Assembly (NCBI GenBank): GCA_964515755.1
Contig: CAZEVK010000001.1
Location: 1-64,000 of the forward strand
DNA: 64,000 nt
Direction of reading: 5' to 3'
Origin: JAGVLN01 sp964515755
GTDB taxonomy: Bacteria; Pseudomonadota; Alphaproteobacteria; Rickettsiales; JABSSG01
Shown here: piece after piece, positions 1 through 8,330 of the stretch
Layout: each line of letters begins with the position of its first letter
Numbering within the stretch: the first letter of the stretch is position 1
Notes under the pieces: generated by a model
Told to the model about the DNA's origin: nothing
The model's database searches: none
What the model saw: only the letters and a program-made list of their open reading frames with translations
Translations under genes and position numbers: made by a program

Positions 1-147
1 CTTATATTAACTCTTTGTATAAGAGAACATACTACTAATATATTGTCAATAGATTAATTATACTGCAGACGCATAGAGGATTTGGACGCGCTTTTGCTCC
101 AAAATTGGATAAATTTTTGTGTAAATGATTATAAAGAAAATAAGAAA

Positions 148-564
148 TTAATCTTCGTCTTGATGTTGGCGTTCGTACTTCTCGTGACGTTCTTGCGCTT
201 CAATACATAGAGTAGCAATTGGTCGCGCATCTAAACGTTTCAGGCCAATAGGATCACCAGTTTCTTCGCAATAACCATAGTCATTTGATTCAATTTTAGA
301 AAGAGCATACTCAATCTTATCAATCAATTTACGATAGCGATCCCTAGTACGAAGTTCAAATGCAGTTTCTGACTCAACAGTCGCACGATCATTAATATCA
401 GGTTCATTTAAATTTTCTTCTTTTAAATGCTGCATAGTTTCATGAGCTTCATCTAACAATTCGGCTTTCCAATCCACTAATTTGCGCCTAAAATACTCAA
501 GTTGCTTTGGGGACATATATTCTTCTTTTTCTGAAGGCGTATAACCTGGCTCTAACTCTATCAT
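148..564 (-). CDS. dksA: RNA polymerase-binding transcription factor DksA
   Basis: 138 aa. DksA binds the RNA polymerase secondary channel and, with ppGpp where present, alters transcription of stable RNA and amino-acid genes. The N-terminal part is a charged helical coiled coil (about residues 15-95, rich in E/K/R), followed by the globular end with YGYCEETGDPIGLKRL and ARPIATLCIEAQ. Only two of the four zinc-ligand positions of the E. coli protein are cysteine (the first of each CxxC pair), so a normal C4 zinc finger is not formed; this degenerate form is usual in alphaproteobacteria. The start has an AGGAGG ribosome-binding site a few bases upstream. It is the last gene of a minus-strand run after pcuC and tyrS, 14 bases behind the tyrS stop. 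Confidence 0.95.
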   Translation of the reverse strand: MIELEPGYTPSEKEEYMSPKQLEYFRRKLVDWKAELLDEAHETMQHLKEENLNEPDINDRATVESETAFELRTRDRYRKLIDKIEYALSKIESNDYGYCEETGDPIGLKRLDARPIATLCIEAQERHEKYERQHQDED

Positions 565-578
565 TTTCCCTCCTAAAA

Positions 579-1832
579 CTAATCTATTATAATTTTTATA
601 TAACGTTTTTTACCAGCAGAAAGTATTATCTCATTATTACTGAAATCCGCAATAGTGATTTTGTAATATTCATCATTTACTTTTTCATTATTAAGCTTGG
701 CACCACCACCATTAATTAGCCTACGAGCTTCGCTATTTGAAGATGTTAAACCTGACTTACTAAAAAGATCGCACAGTAATATACCACCATCAATAACATT
801 AGCGCTAATTTTAAACTCTTCGACACCTTCAACAATGCCTTTCTCAAACACATTCTGAGCAGTCTGCGCTGAATGCTCAGCATTCACTTGCCCATGACAT
901 AATTTTGTTGTTTCGTACGCTAATAATTTTTTATACTCATTAATGTTGGTTGAAGTATCTCGCTCATAAATAGTAATTTGTTCTAAAGGTATATCAGTAT
1001 ATAAACGCATAAAACGAAATATGTCAGCATCGTCTACATTACGCCAAAACTGATAATAGTCATACGGAGAAAGTAATTCTTCATTTAACCAAACAGCACC
1101 AGCAACGGTCTTACCCATTTTTGCTCCAGAAGAAGTGGTGATAAGAGGCGTAGTTAGGCCGTACGCAGCTGTGCCAATTATTTTTCTGATTAATTCAACA
1201 CCATTAATAATATTCCCCCATTGATCTGACCCGCCACATTGAACAATGCAGTTATAATCACGATTTAAAATAAAGAAATCATATGCTTGCAAAATCATGT
1301 AGTTAAATTCCAGGAAACTTAAGCTTTGCTCGCGATCAAGGCGAGATTTAACACTTTCAAAACTAAGCATACGATTCACCGAAAAATGACGACCGTAATC
1401 TCGCAAGAACTCCATGTAGTTTAAATGATCTAACCACGCAGAGTTATTAACCATAATTGCGTCACTAGCCTTTTCACCAAAGTCAACGAATTTAGAAATA
1501 GAATATTTTATACCAGCAAGATTAGTAGCAATATCTTCATCAGATAAGATCTTACGTGCTTCATCCTTAAATGATGGGTCACCAACTTTAGTAGTACCGC
1601 CTCCGATAAGTACAATAGGTTTGATATTATACTTTTGAAGCAGTCTAAAAATCATGATTTGCATTAAACTGCCAACATGCAAAGAAGTAGCAGTAGCATC
1701 AAATCCTATATATGCAGCAGGATTGCCAGTGCTTAAAGATCGAACGAGAGCTTCTTCATCAGTAGACTGATAATAAAACCCTCGTTCTTTAAATTCTGCT
1801 AGGAAATCTGCGCCGCGATTATTGCTTTGCAT
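579..1832 (-). CDS. tyrS: Tyrosyl-tRNA synthetase
   Basis: 417 aa, class Ic aminoacyl-tRNA synthetase that charges tRNA-Tyr in the cytoplasm. The N-terminal Rossmann domain shows the family opening YIGFDATATSLHVGSL with the HIGH-like HVGS near residue 52, then QCGGSDQWGNI for tyrosine recognition and KMGKT as the KMSKS equivalent near residue 238. A C-terminal S4-type RNA-binding domain covers about residues 350-410 (SKSGLTSSNSEARRLINGGG). Length is normal for the bacterial enzyme. The first 14 bases overlap the end of the upstream pcuC-like gene, which suggests co-transcription and translational coupling. Confidence 0.98.
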   Translation of the reverse strand: MQSNNRGADFLAEFKERGFYYQSTDEEALVRSLSTGNPAAYIGFDATATSLHVGSLMQIMIFRLLQKYNIKPIVLIGGGTTKVGDPSFKDEARKILSDEDIATNLAGIKYSISKFVDFGEKASDAIMVNNSAWLDHLNYMEFLRDYGRHFSVNRMLSFESVKSRLDREQSLSFLEFNYMILQAYDFFILNRDYNCIVQCGGSDQWGNIINGVELIRKIIGTAAYGLTTPLITTSSGAKMGKTVAGAVWLNEELLSPYDYYQFWRNVDDADIFRFMRLYTDIPLEQITIYERDTSTNINEYKKLLAYETTKLCHGQVNAEHSAQTAQNVFEKGIVEGVEEFKISANVIDGGILLCDLFSKSGLTSSNSEARRLINGGGAKLNNEKVNDEYYKITIADFSNNEIILSAGKKRYIKIIID

Positions 1833-2271
1833 CTACAGCGTTTACGTTTTTAACCGGTACAGTTATTTTGATAGCACCAATTTTTTCAAAGTATAAAGTC
1901 ATTTTAACTTCTTCACCAGCAACTAAGTTACTTTTAACATCAAACAGCATGATGTGAAGTCCTTTTGGAGAAAGCTTAACTTCTTGTTTCGCAGGTATAA
2001 CAATTTTGTCTATCTGCACCATTTGACTAACGCCTTTATCATCAGTTACGACTTTGTGTAACTCAATTTTGCCAGCTTGTTCAGATGTTACTTTATATAA
2101 AACATCTGCTTCTTTGCAATTATTTTTTATATCCATGTACGCAGCTGTCATATGGCTACCACCCATAGTAGGTCTTACCCAGCTGTCTTTAATTTTAATT
2201 TCTTTATGTGAATCACAAGCAAGTGCTAATGAAGAAAATAGAAGGATTATTACTGCTAAAAGATTTTTCAT
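1819..2271 (-). CDS. pcuC: PCu(A)C-type periplasmic copper chaperone
   Basis: 150 aa from the chosen ATG. A signal peptide (MKNLLAVIILLFSSLALA) precedes a PCu(A)C/DUF461 domain. Members bind Cu(I) through spaced His and Met residues and feed copper to the CuA site of cytochrome c oxidase. The expected pattern is visible as HKVVTD near residue 75, QM a dozen residues later and GLHIML near residue 108. A longer frame would start four codons upstream (2283), but the signal peptide begins cleanly at the internal Met. It overlaps tyrS by 14 bases. A copper delivery role fits an aerobic parasite that keeps oxidative phosphorylation; the function is inferred from family membership. Confidence 0.85.
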   Translation of the reverse strand: MKNLLAVIILLFSSLALACDSHKEIKIKDSWVRPTMGGSHMTAAYMDIKNNCKEADVLYKVTSEQAGKIELHKVVTDDKGVSQMVQIDKIVIPAKQEVKLSPKGLHIMLFDVKSNLVAGEEVKMTLYFEKIGAIKITVPVKNVNAVDAKQ

Positions 2272-2403
2272 TTTTTGCCTCAAAATAAAGTTAGTAACTC
2301 TTTATGAATATAACAATACAATTGATTATGCAAGAATTTTATATAATTACTTTCCCATCAAACCCAGTAAAACGTATTTAGCTTTATTTACTTTAACCTA
2401 ATT

Positions 2404-3435
2404 TTACGCAACTGGACACCACTGAGAACCAGAATATAACTCTTCTGCTTTTTGCTGCTCTAAACAACTATAAACCTTACGAGCTATTGAGTCATTAATT
2501 ACTAAAGGATTGACCTCTTTTTTTGCAGCTTCTGCAGCTATATCTATTTTTGCATAAGGAAAAATTTTTCTTACCGGTTCTACTTGATATAAAGCTTCGG
2601 GTTGAGCAGAAATAATAAGAATTTTTTTAGGTGTTCCGTTATAAATTTCTCTAAATTTTATAATAGTATCTTCTGTATTAGCCCTGCTTCCATCAGCACG
2701 TTTACTTACTTCAACTTTAACATGAGAATAATTCTTGAGAATAGATTTATCTACTAAAGCATACATCATGTCAGCTTCTGTTGGAAATTTTATCCCTGTA
2801 TCAGTAAAATGCTTAATCAATTCATGTCTTTTTTTGTTTAATACTGAAGGAATCGTTCTAATTTCTTGAGGAAAATAGTTTATAAAATATTGATTAAGCT
2901 CTTTAACACTTTGACCAGTGCGCTCTGACAGAAATTCGGTAACTATAGGTTCGTGAATTGGCCATAATTCACGATCACTACCTAATAAATAGATCGTACC
3001 TTTAACATGTTGTTCATCAACTACTTTTATTAATGTATTTAATCTTGCCTGAAAATTTGGTTGCGATGAGCCCAAAACTAAAATTGCATCATATTCTTCA
3101 CCTTCAGGAGGAGTAAGTTCATGAATCATCCCCAAAGCGTCATAAAGTCTAATTAATGCATTATGCATTCCTGAATTATCTTTTAAGCGAGGATCATCAG
3201 ATAACATTTGACGTTCAGCACCAGCTGGGCGCTTTAAATGGTCTTGCATCATTTTATTAATTGAAAAAAGGTCAGTATCAGATATTTTTAAAGTTTCAAT
3301 TTCATTTGCGCTTGCTAATTCAGAAGGAAGTGTTTCATCAAAACAACCATAAAAATGCATAACTTGTAATACAGCTTCTTGCTGTATGTCATCTTCCCAA
3401 CCTAATCCTGATAATAAATTTGAAAAACTTGACAT
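2404..3435 (-). CDS. Conserved hypothetical protein, possibly DUF218/YdcF-like
   Basis: 343 aa, not recognised as a named family. No signal peptide or membrane segment is visible. The N-terminal third is helical and acidic. From about residue 115 an alternating hydrophobic pattern starts with YDAILVLGSS, then the family-like run QARLNTLIKVVDEQ and GTIYLLGSDREL, which resembles the opening strands of the DUF218/YdcF/SanA fold. A second strand-rich block, KKILIISAQPEALYQVEPV, lies near residue 275. Start: an ATG three codons into the open frame follows TAGGTGG. It sits between pcuC-tyrS-dksA and tRNA-Leu. The DUF218 link is a weak resemblance; a profile search would settle it. Confidence 0.6.
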   Translation of the reverse strand: MSSFSNLLSGLGWEDDIQQEAVLQVMHFYGCFDETLPSELASANEIETLKISDTDLFSINKMMQDHLKRPAGAERQMLSDDPRLKDNSGMHNALIRLYDALGMIHELTPPEGEEYDAILVLGSSQPNFQARLNTLIKVVDEQHVKGTIYLLGSDRELWPIHEPIVTEFLSERTGQSVKELNQYFINYFPQEIRTIPSVLNKKRHELIKHFTDTGIKFPTEADMMYALVDKSILKNYSHVKVEVSKRADGSRANTEDTIIKFREIYNGTPKKILIISAQPEALYQVEPVRKIFPYAKIDIAAEAAKKEVNPLVINDSIARKVYSCLEQQKAEELYSGSQWCPVA

Positions 3436-3471
3436 GACCACCTAAAATATAATGAATTACCATAAGAATTA

Positions 3472-3558
3472 TGGTGCCCCTGACCTGACTCGAACAGGTA
3501 CGCCCTTGCGGACTACAGATTTTGAGTCTGTCGCGTCTACCAATTCCACCACAGAGGC
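3472..3558 (-). tRNA. tRNA-Leu (anticodon CAA)
   Basis: On the minus strand an 87-base class II tRNA can be folded. The acceptor stem pairs GCCTCTG with CAGGGGC, followed by discriminator A and a genomically encoded CCA. The anticodon loop is CTCAAAA with anticodon CAA, the variable arm is long as expected for leucine, and the T arm contains GTTCGAGTC. It decodes UUG. It lies between the unknown protein gene and mipZ. A spurious minus-strand open frame of 73 codons overlaps it. Confidence 0.97.
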
Positions 3559-3694
3559 CCAGGCAAGGATGATATATATTTAGTAGCAAAAAGTCAAAGT
3601 AAAATAGCAATTGCAGAAACTTAAACTTATATTTGGATTATAGAAAAATATAGTATAATAAATTACAAGTTATAATTTTAACTTAAGGAATAAT

Positions 3695-4543
3695 ATGCAA
3701 CAGATAAAAGATAAAAAAAGCTATATTATTGTTGTTGGTAATGAAAAAGGCGGAGCCGGAAAAACCACTTCAACTATGCATTTGATTGCCTCGTTACTTA
3801 AACTTGGTTTTAAGGTTAGCAGCATTGACACTGATCATCGCCAAGCTTCTCTATCTCGATATTTAGAAAATCGTGATCAAACTATTGAAAAAAATAATCT
3901 CTCTTTAGCAACTCCAAATCATTACAGAACTTCTTCAAGCACTAAAAATAATATCAGCGATATTGAAAATGAAGAAAAGGAACAAATACTTGGCATTATC
4001 AATAAAGAGCGTGTTCAAGCTGACTTTATAGTAATTGATACTCCAGGTAGTAACAGCAATTTATCCAGATTTGCACATTCTTATGCTGATACGATTATTA
4101 CCCCCATTAATGATAGTTTTATTGATCTTGACTTGCTAGCGCTAGTTGACGGTGAAAACCTAAATATAGTTAAACCAGGTATATATAGCCAAATGGTTTG
4201 GGAACAAAAAATCGAGCGAGCAAAAAGAGAACAAAAAGCAGCTGACTGGATTGTAATGCGTAATCGCTTAACATCAGTTGATGCAAAAAATAAACGCAAT
4301 ATGGAAACTGTTGTTGAAAGCCTTGCCAAACGCGTTGGCTTTAGAGTTGCTCCGGGTTTTGGTGAACGTGTTATATTTCGTGAATTATTTTTAAAAGGTC
4401 TTACCTTACTTGACTTACTCGATCCAAAACTTAAATTTCAATTTAGTCTTTCTCATATTGCTGCAAGACAAGAACTACGCAGCTTTATTAGATCACTAAA
4501 TATACCACAAATTATGCAAGCACTAGAAAAACAGAATTTATAA
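3695..4543 (+). CDS. mipZ: ParA-family division-plane ATPase MipZ
   Basis: 282 aa. MipZ forms a gradient from the ParB-bound origin and inhibits FtsZ polymerisation, placing the division site at mid-cell in alphaproteobacteria. The deviant Walker A is GNEKGGAGKTT (residues about 16-26), followed by switch I with SIDTDHRQASLSRYLENR, typical of MipZ rather than ParA, and Walker B VIDTPGSNS near residue 113. The helix with MRNRL and the C-terminal FGERVIFRELFLKGLTLLDL also match the family. The stop is followed one base later by the ATG of the aspartic protease gene, so the two are probably co-transcribed. Confidence 0.93.
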   Translation: MQQIKDKKSYIIVVGNEKGGAGKTTSTMHLIASLLKLGFKVSSIDTDHRQASLSRYLENRDQTIEKNNLSLATPNHYRTSSSTKNNISDIENEEKEQILGIINKERVQADFIVIDTPGSNSNLSRFAHSYADTIITPINDSFIDLDLLALVDGENLNIVKPGIYSQMVWEQKIERAKREQKAADWIVMRNRLTSVDAKNKRNMETVVESLAKRVGFRVAPGFGERVIFRELFLKGLTLLDLLDPKLKFQFSLSHIAARQELRSFIRSLNIPQIMQALEKQNL

Positions 4544-4544
4544 A

Positions 4545-5231
4545 ATGAATAATAAATTATTATTTCTAATTTTTATTGGACTTATCACTGGGCTAATTTT
4601 GTTGCTAAACAAAACTTTTCCAAATGTTTTATCAACAAAAGAAGGTATTTACAGCTTTATCAGCAGCCTAACGATATTATTAATCCTAGCTATCGGAATA
4701 CTTAGAAATAACACCAACTGGCCTTTTGTTTTAAAAAATTCCGTGATTTGGCTAACAATCGCATTCATATTAATTGCCGGATATAGCTATCAATATAGCA
4801 TAAAAACATTTTTTAACCCCATAATAGGCAATATAGCTCCGTCACTTGCACAAAATAATGAAAATGGTACAGTCACTATTTACTCAGGACAAAATGGTCA
4901 CTTTGTAGTAAACGCGCTAGTAAATGGTTCTACTGTACAGTTTCTATTAGATACCGGTGCTAGCGATGTTGTATTAACACAACAAGATGCAAAAAATGCC
5001 GGAATAGATACATCAAAACTCTCTTACTCTTCTGTTGTGCAAACTGCTAATGGTATCACTAGTACTGCTTCTATAATTATTGATCAAGTTCAGGTTGGTA
5101 GTATTATTTTACAAAATGTTGAAGCAGCTGTAGGTCAAAATGGTTTAGATACATCACTTCTTGGAATGAGTTTTTTAACTAGATTAGGAAGCTACAATGT
5201 TACTGCTGGAACACTTACAATGTCTCAGTAA
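4545..5231 (+). CDS. Membrane-anchored retropepsin-like aspartic protease (APRc-like)
   Basis: 228 aa. Three hydrophobic segments occupy roughly residues 3-20, 34-54 and 66-86, followed by a soluble clan AA aspartic protease domain with the single active-site motif FLLDTGASDVVL near residue 138 and a second conserved hydrophobic-hydrophobic-G block LLGMSFLTRLG near residue 205. Such proteins act as dimers, each giving one Asp. Size and layout match the Rickettsia conorii retropepsin APRc (RC1339, about 231 aa) and the TIGR02281 family. It directly follows mipZ. The substrate is unknown; in Rickettsia, autotransporter adhesins have been proposed. The 3' end overlaps the convergent GTA g7 gene by 17 bases. 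Confidence 0.88.
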   Translation: MNNKLLFLIFIGLITGLILLLNKTFPNVLSTKEGIYSFISSLTILLILAIGILRNNTNWPFVLKNSVIWLTIAFILIAGYSYQYSIKTFFNPIIGNIAPSLAQNNENGTVTIYSGQNGHFVVNALVNGSTVQFLLDTGASDVVLTQQDAKNAGIDTSKLSYSSVVQTANGITSTASIIIDQVQVGSIILQNVEAAVGQNGLDTSLLGMSFLTRLGSYNVTAGTLTMSQ

Positions 5232-5565
5232 TTATGTTAGACTCCACTATTTCTTCAGCAATAATTCGAATAAATCTTTTACGATAAAAATCTGTAATTA
5301 TTTTGACGATAACAAATACTTTATTATCATATATAATTTTCATATCTTGGTTTAATTTATATTTGTATCTTACTGTAAATTGGTAAAAATTACTACTAAC
5401 AACTCTTTTAGCCAATGCCACTTCACTACCAACTAATTTGCGATTAAATAATGATTCAATCTGTGCCCAACTATGATATTTTACTACCCATATTTTGCTA
5501 TAACTCCCCGCTTCATCAAAAATTTGTTTTGATTCTTCAATAATAATTTTACATGATAATTTCAT
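5215..5565 (-). CDS. GTA/phage head-tail adaptor (g7-like)
   Basis: 116 aa. The sequence has the layout of phage head-tail joining proteins: an N-terminal strand with SYSKIWVVKYHSWAQIESL, then EVALAKRVVSSNFYQFTVRYK and a final YDNKVFVIVKIITD followed by R-rich residues. These proteins seal the connector below the capsid portal in HK97-type phages and in the Rhodobacter-type gene transfer agent. It lies 11 bases downstream of the g6-like connector on the same strand, the order expected for a GTA. Its end overlaps the convergent protease gene by 17 bases. Identification rests on fold pattern and context; individual residues are poorly conserved. Confidence 0.75.
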   Translation of the reverse strand: MKLSCKIIIEESKQIFDEAGSYSKIWVVKYHSWAQIESLFNRKLVGSEVALAKRVVSSNFYQFTVRYKYKLNQDMKIIYDNKVFVIVKIITDFYRKRFIRIIAEEIVESNIITETL

Positions 5566-5576
5566 TTTTATGCTAT

Positions 5577-6116
5577 CTATAAAGTTATGCGACGATAAGG
5601 TGCGTAAAGAGAAATACTTACCTGCGGTAAAACTGATAAATGACGATCATCATAAAGACTAGCAATATGATTTAATATACCGAGCTTAATTGGCTCAGGA
5701 ATCAGCTCATGATTCTCATATCCAGCTTTATAAACAATACTCAAACCATTACTAATAAATGGTACAGAAAGCTCTATAATATCGCCATGTTCATTTAAAG
5801 AATAAAGACTTCTATCTATACTTTTCCTGACATTGCCATGATTCCATATAAAAATATCCTCAATTTCTATTACCGGTTTTCGCTTCAAATCAATTACACG
5901 ACCATAAAAATTCACAAGTATTTGTTCAATTTTTTGCAAATGCAAGCATGAACCAAGATAATTTTCTGCCATCAAGACTGCTGTTGCTGCCATAGAAGAA
6001 ATAATAGAATCATCTTCATTATCATCAGCATCTATCCGTAAGTAACGTTTAGCTTCAGCTAAAGTAATAATATTCTGTTTTTGCCTACTTAAAACAATAT
6101 AATTGTCATTATGCAT
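5577..6116 (-). CDS. GTA/phage gp6-like head-tail connector
   Basis: 179 aa. The N-terminus carries the connector signature ITLAEAKRYLRIDADDNEDDSIISSMAATA, followed by VLMAENYLGSCL, and the second half has YKAGYEN, EPIKLGILNHIASLYDDR. This is the family of the HK97 gp6 ring protein and GTA gene g6. A strong AAGGAGGT site stands three bases before the ATG, so the start is firm. With the g7-like gene it forms one block; the tail genes g8 and g9 lie upstream on the same strand, separated by a plus-strand gene. Confidence 0.85.
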   Translation of the reverse strand: MHNDNYIVLSRQKQNIITLAEAKRYLRIDADDNEDDSIISSMAATAVLMAENYLGSCLHLQKIEQILVNFYGRVIDLKRKPVIEIEDIFIWNHGNVRKSIDRSLYSLNEHGDIIELSVPFISNGLSIVYKAGYENHELIPEPIKLGILNHIASLYDDRHLSVLPQVSISLYAPYRRITL

Positions 6117-6522
6117 TTAACCTCCTTATATGATTATGATTAAATTTATATGTAAATTTTTAGATCGACTCATTACTTAATACTGCTGATAACGCGCATA
6201 AAAAATAATCAACCGCTTAATAAAAGAATAAGATCTTATATAGTTATTTCCTCACAGACATGAATCAAATCCACGTATGGCTCTAAATTTAATATTTAGA
6301 CTAATTTTTATTTTAAAAGAAAATGACGACTTAGCTTAAATCGTATAAGTAAACTTGGTTATTAATCTTTGCATGAAAGCACCTAGAATAAAGAATTTTT
6401 CTAAATGAATATTATTTTTTGTTTCTAATTATTAAATAATATCGAAAATAAATATCAGCCTTAATAATTTATTAATCACTTTATGTTATTCTAGTTAATA
6501 ATCAAATAATAAAAAACAAAAT
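6117..6522. other. Divergent intergenic region
   Basis: 406 bases between the start of the minus-strand g6-like gene and the plus-strand unknown gene. Apart from the AAGGAGGT ribosome-binding site of g6 and AT-rich stretches that could hold promoters for both directions, no open frame, RNA or clear repeat was found. Confidence 0.5.
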
Positions 6523-6888
6523 ATGACTGAAGAATTACGTCTTACTTTAGATTGGCAACAGGTTAAAGATCATCTAGAATACTTCAAAATAGATCATGAT
6601 GGCAAGAACAAAACCGGAATGTTTAATCATCTGATCAAGCAAGGCATTGATACTCATAATGTAAATATTATTATCGCTGGAATATTAATTAATCCTACAC
6701 TAACAGTAGAATTAGCCAATGGCGATAGACTACCAGATACAGCAAGGCAAGTGCTAAGAGAGCACCCAGCCGAAGCGCTAGAATTAAAAAAACTAGCATC
6801 GAAAAATGATTCAGTGGTCAGAACAAATAAAAATTTGCCAAAAATTCCTTCTTCGGCAAAAAAATTAAATTCAGGAAAGGAAATGTGA
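6523..6888 (+). CDS. Hypothetical protein between GTA blocks
   Basis: 121 aa, family not recognised. No signal peptide or membrane helix is visible. The first half is mixed helix and strand (LRLTLDWQQVKDHLEYFKIDHDGK, VNIIIAGILINPTL), the second half is basic and probably disordered (KKLASKNDSVV, KIPSSAKKLNS). The upstream region lacks a clear Shine-Dalgarno site. It stands on the opposite strand between the g6-g7 and g8-g9 blocks, so it may be an insertion that separated them. Codon use looks like that of the neighbours, which argues for a real gene. Confidence 0.6.
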   Translation: MTEELRLTLDWQQVKDHLEYFKIDHDGKNKTGMFNHLIKQGIDTHNVNIIIAGILINPTLTVELANGDRLPDTARQVLREHPAEALELKKLASKNDSVVRTNKNLPKIPSSAKKLNSGKEM

Positions 6889-6896
6889 TAATAGGC

Positions 6897-6943
6897 ATAA
6901 AAAAATAGACCTATGCATAATGGAGGTTGTGCATAGGTCTATT
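6897..6943 (-). terminator. Rho-independent terminator of the g8-g9 transcript
   Basis: Arms AATAGACCTATGCATAA (6904-6920) and TTGTGCATAGGTCTATT (6927-6943) pair over 17 bp with one G-T pair and a 6-base loop. On the minus strand the hairpin is followed directly by a run of seven T (the A run at 6898-6905), so it terminates minus-strand transcription, about 115 bases after the real end of the frameshifted g9 gene. On the plus strand no T run follows. The long stem is unusual for an ordinary terminator. Confidence 0.8.
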
Positions 6944-7057
6944 CAGAGGAGACAACTTTTTGTTCATAGTATAAATACTTAGAACTTGTCATCTTTATAG
7001 CACACATACCAATAATGTCAACAGCTATTAGAAAAAAATTAAGATTTTGCCAATTTT

Positions 7058-7475
7058 TCACTTTCTGCTAATATATTCAACCTCACCTGCGCTCTCTAAG
7101 GTTAAGTTATAGCCCTCTTCTTCTCCAAAATTTCCTAAACGTTCATATGAACTAAATAATAAACACGCCAATAAGCGTATCGCCATTGCCAAAGCAAATA
7201 CAAAAATTTGCACCTCTATTAGCAAAAGCATGTTGCCTTAACAAGGTTTCTAACCCGGCATCCGTGAAAACACCAGTACCAGAAATGCTAACCGCGCTTG
7301 TTCCTGCGCCAATTAGAAGATTACGCCACTTGCCAGACTCTTTATGGCTACAATCGATCAGTTGATTATTTAGCAAAAACCTTGTAGTACGCATTCCACC
7401 AATAGTAATATATTGTTCAGGGTACATCCCGCAACCAATCTTCAATAAAACCAAAGATCCGCTTTGAGTTGTCAT
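7058..7475 (-). pseudogene. GTA major tail protein (g9-like), frameshifted near the 3' end
   Basis: The first frame (107 aa, stop TAG at 7152-7154) has the TP901-1/GTA major tail pattern: MTTQSGSLVLLKIG, ESGKWRNLLIGAGTSAVSISGTGVFTD, ending in IGVFII. The expected C-terminal strand is missing from this frame but appears one base later in another frame, from about 7153 to 7058: SSYERLGNFGEEEGYNLTLESAGEVEY followed by TGA. The ending NLTLESAG is diagnostic for this family. One extra base in the TTT of the stop region (a +1 shift) explains the break. It overlaps the g8-like gene by 4 bases. Either a recent inactivation, a sequencing error, or programmed +1 frameshifting, which some phage tail genes use. 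Confidence 0.85.
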
Positions 7476-7915
7476 ACATCCTCCTTTATTGAAGGAATAT
7501 CATAAATTTCTTCTAATAATGATTTGAACTTACTAATTACTCTATAGGTTTTAGCATCATTTATGATCTCTAATTCCATTTGAATAAAACTAATTTCGCC
7601 AATGTGACAGGTAGGTAGAAATATATCTCGCTGGGTTAAGCAGGTTTTAATCTCATCTGCCCATGCAAGAATATCTTGCATACTGTTATTTTGAGAATAA
7701 AGATGAATTTCGTTATATAACTGCAACCGATGAGCAGTAGTTAAAGAACGATCTGATACGGAAAATTTACCTAAATAAATATATGGAAATGGTGCGTTTT
7801 TTGGTACTTGATGAAAAACCTGAACTTTGTCAGTAGTGAATTTTTCAGAATTTTTTAAACTTTTATACAAATGATGCTGAGTTTGCCAAATGACATTCTC
7901 ATTAGATTGCTTCAT
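7472..7915 (-). CDS. GTA/phage tail terminator DUF3168 protein (g8-like)
   Basis: 147 aa from the chosen ATG. DUF3168 proteins (RcGTA g8, HK97 gp10 group) cap the tail tube. Conserved features seen: VFHQVPKNAPFPYIYLG near residue 33, VSDRSLTTAHRLQLYNEIHLYS, a helix ILAWADEIKTCL and the closing AKTYRVISKFKSLLEE. The open frame extends seven codons further to 7936, but those bases contain the GGAGGGG ribosome-binding site, placed ideally for the ATG at 7915. Stop and g9 start overlap by 4 bases, as is usual for coupled tail genes. Confidence 0.85.
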   Translation of the reverse strand: MKQSNENVIWQTQHHLYKSLKNSEKFTTDKVQVFHQVPKNAPFPYIYLGKFSVSDRSLTTAHRLQLYNEIHLYSQNNSMQDILAWADEIKTCLTQRDIFLPTCHIGEISFIQMELEIINDAKTYRVISKFKSLLEEIYDIPSIKEDV

Positions 7916-7936
7916 AAAAGCCCCTCCATAAATCAA

Positions 7937-8330
7937 GTTGAAAATAGGAAAATTTGCACTAAGGCTGAACTGTGCTTGCGCGTATATTGGTTATGAATTT
8001 GAAAAATTAGACGGAATAATTACCTATTCTAAAAAAAATAACATAAGTTAAAGTCAGTTTTTCAACCCCACCTCAAAAATAAATGTTTGTAAATTACAAC
8101 TTTGTTTTTATTTAGAAATTGAATTTAATTTTCTGTAATTATCGCCCCTAATCATTGCTTATTCTATCGACATAATGAACTTGCGTTTCTCGTCTTTTTC
8201 TAACCTATTGATGGGCCACAAAAATCTATACTAACTTGACATCTACCGGGCATTACACTAGAATGTGTTTTTTATAATTTCATAAATTTCTTGATAAACA
8301 AAAGATTAATTAAATTAGTTACGAGTTATT
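7937..8330. other. Divergent intergenic region between GTA tail genes and pccB
   Basis: About 390 bases, AT-rich. It holds the leader of g8 on the minus strand and the pccB promoter listed separately on the plus strand. No open frame, RNA gene or repeat was found in the rest. Confidence 0.5.
8236..8264 (+). promoter_or_regulatory. Sigma70 promoter of pccB-pccA
   Basis: A perfect -35 TTGACA (8236-8241), a 17-base spacer and a -10 TAGAAT (8259-8264) with one deviation from consensus. The start of transcription would be near 8271, leaving a leader of about 60 bases before the pccB ATG. This is one of the best promoter matches in the window. Confidence 0.8.

Noticed and set aside
1..147. Partial gene at the left edge
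   Set aside because: Short open stretches occur on both strands but none has a start, family motif or clear link to dksA.
3389..3610. 73-codon minus-strand open frame
   Set aside because: It lies over tRNA-Leu(CAA) and the ribosome-binding region of the next gene; the protein sequence has no family and includes the tRNA bases.
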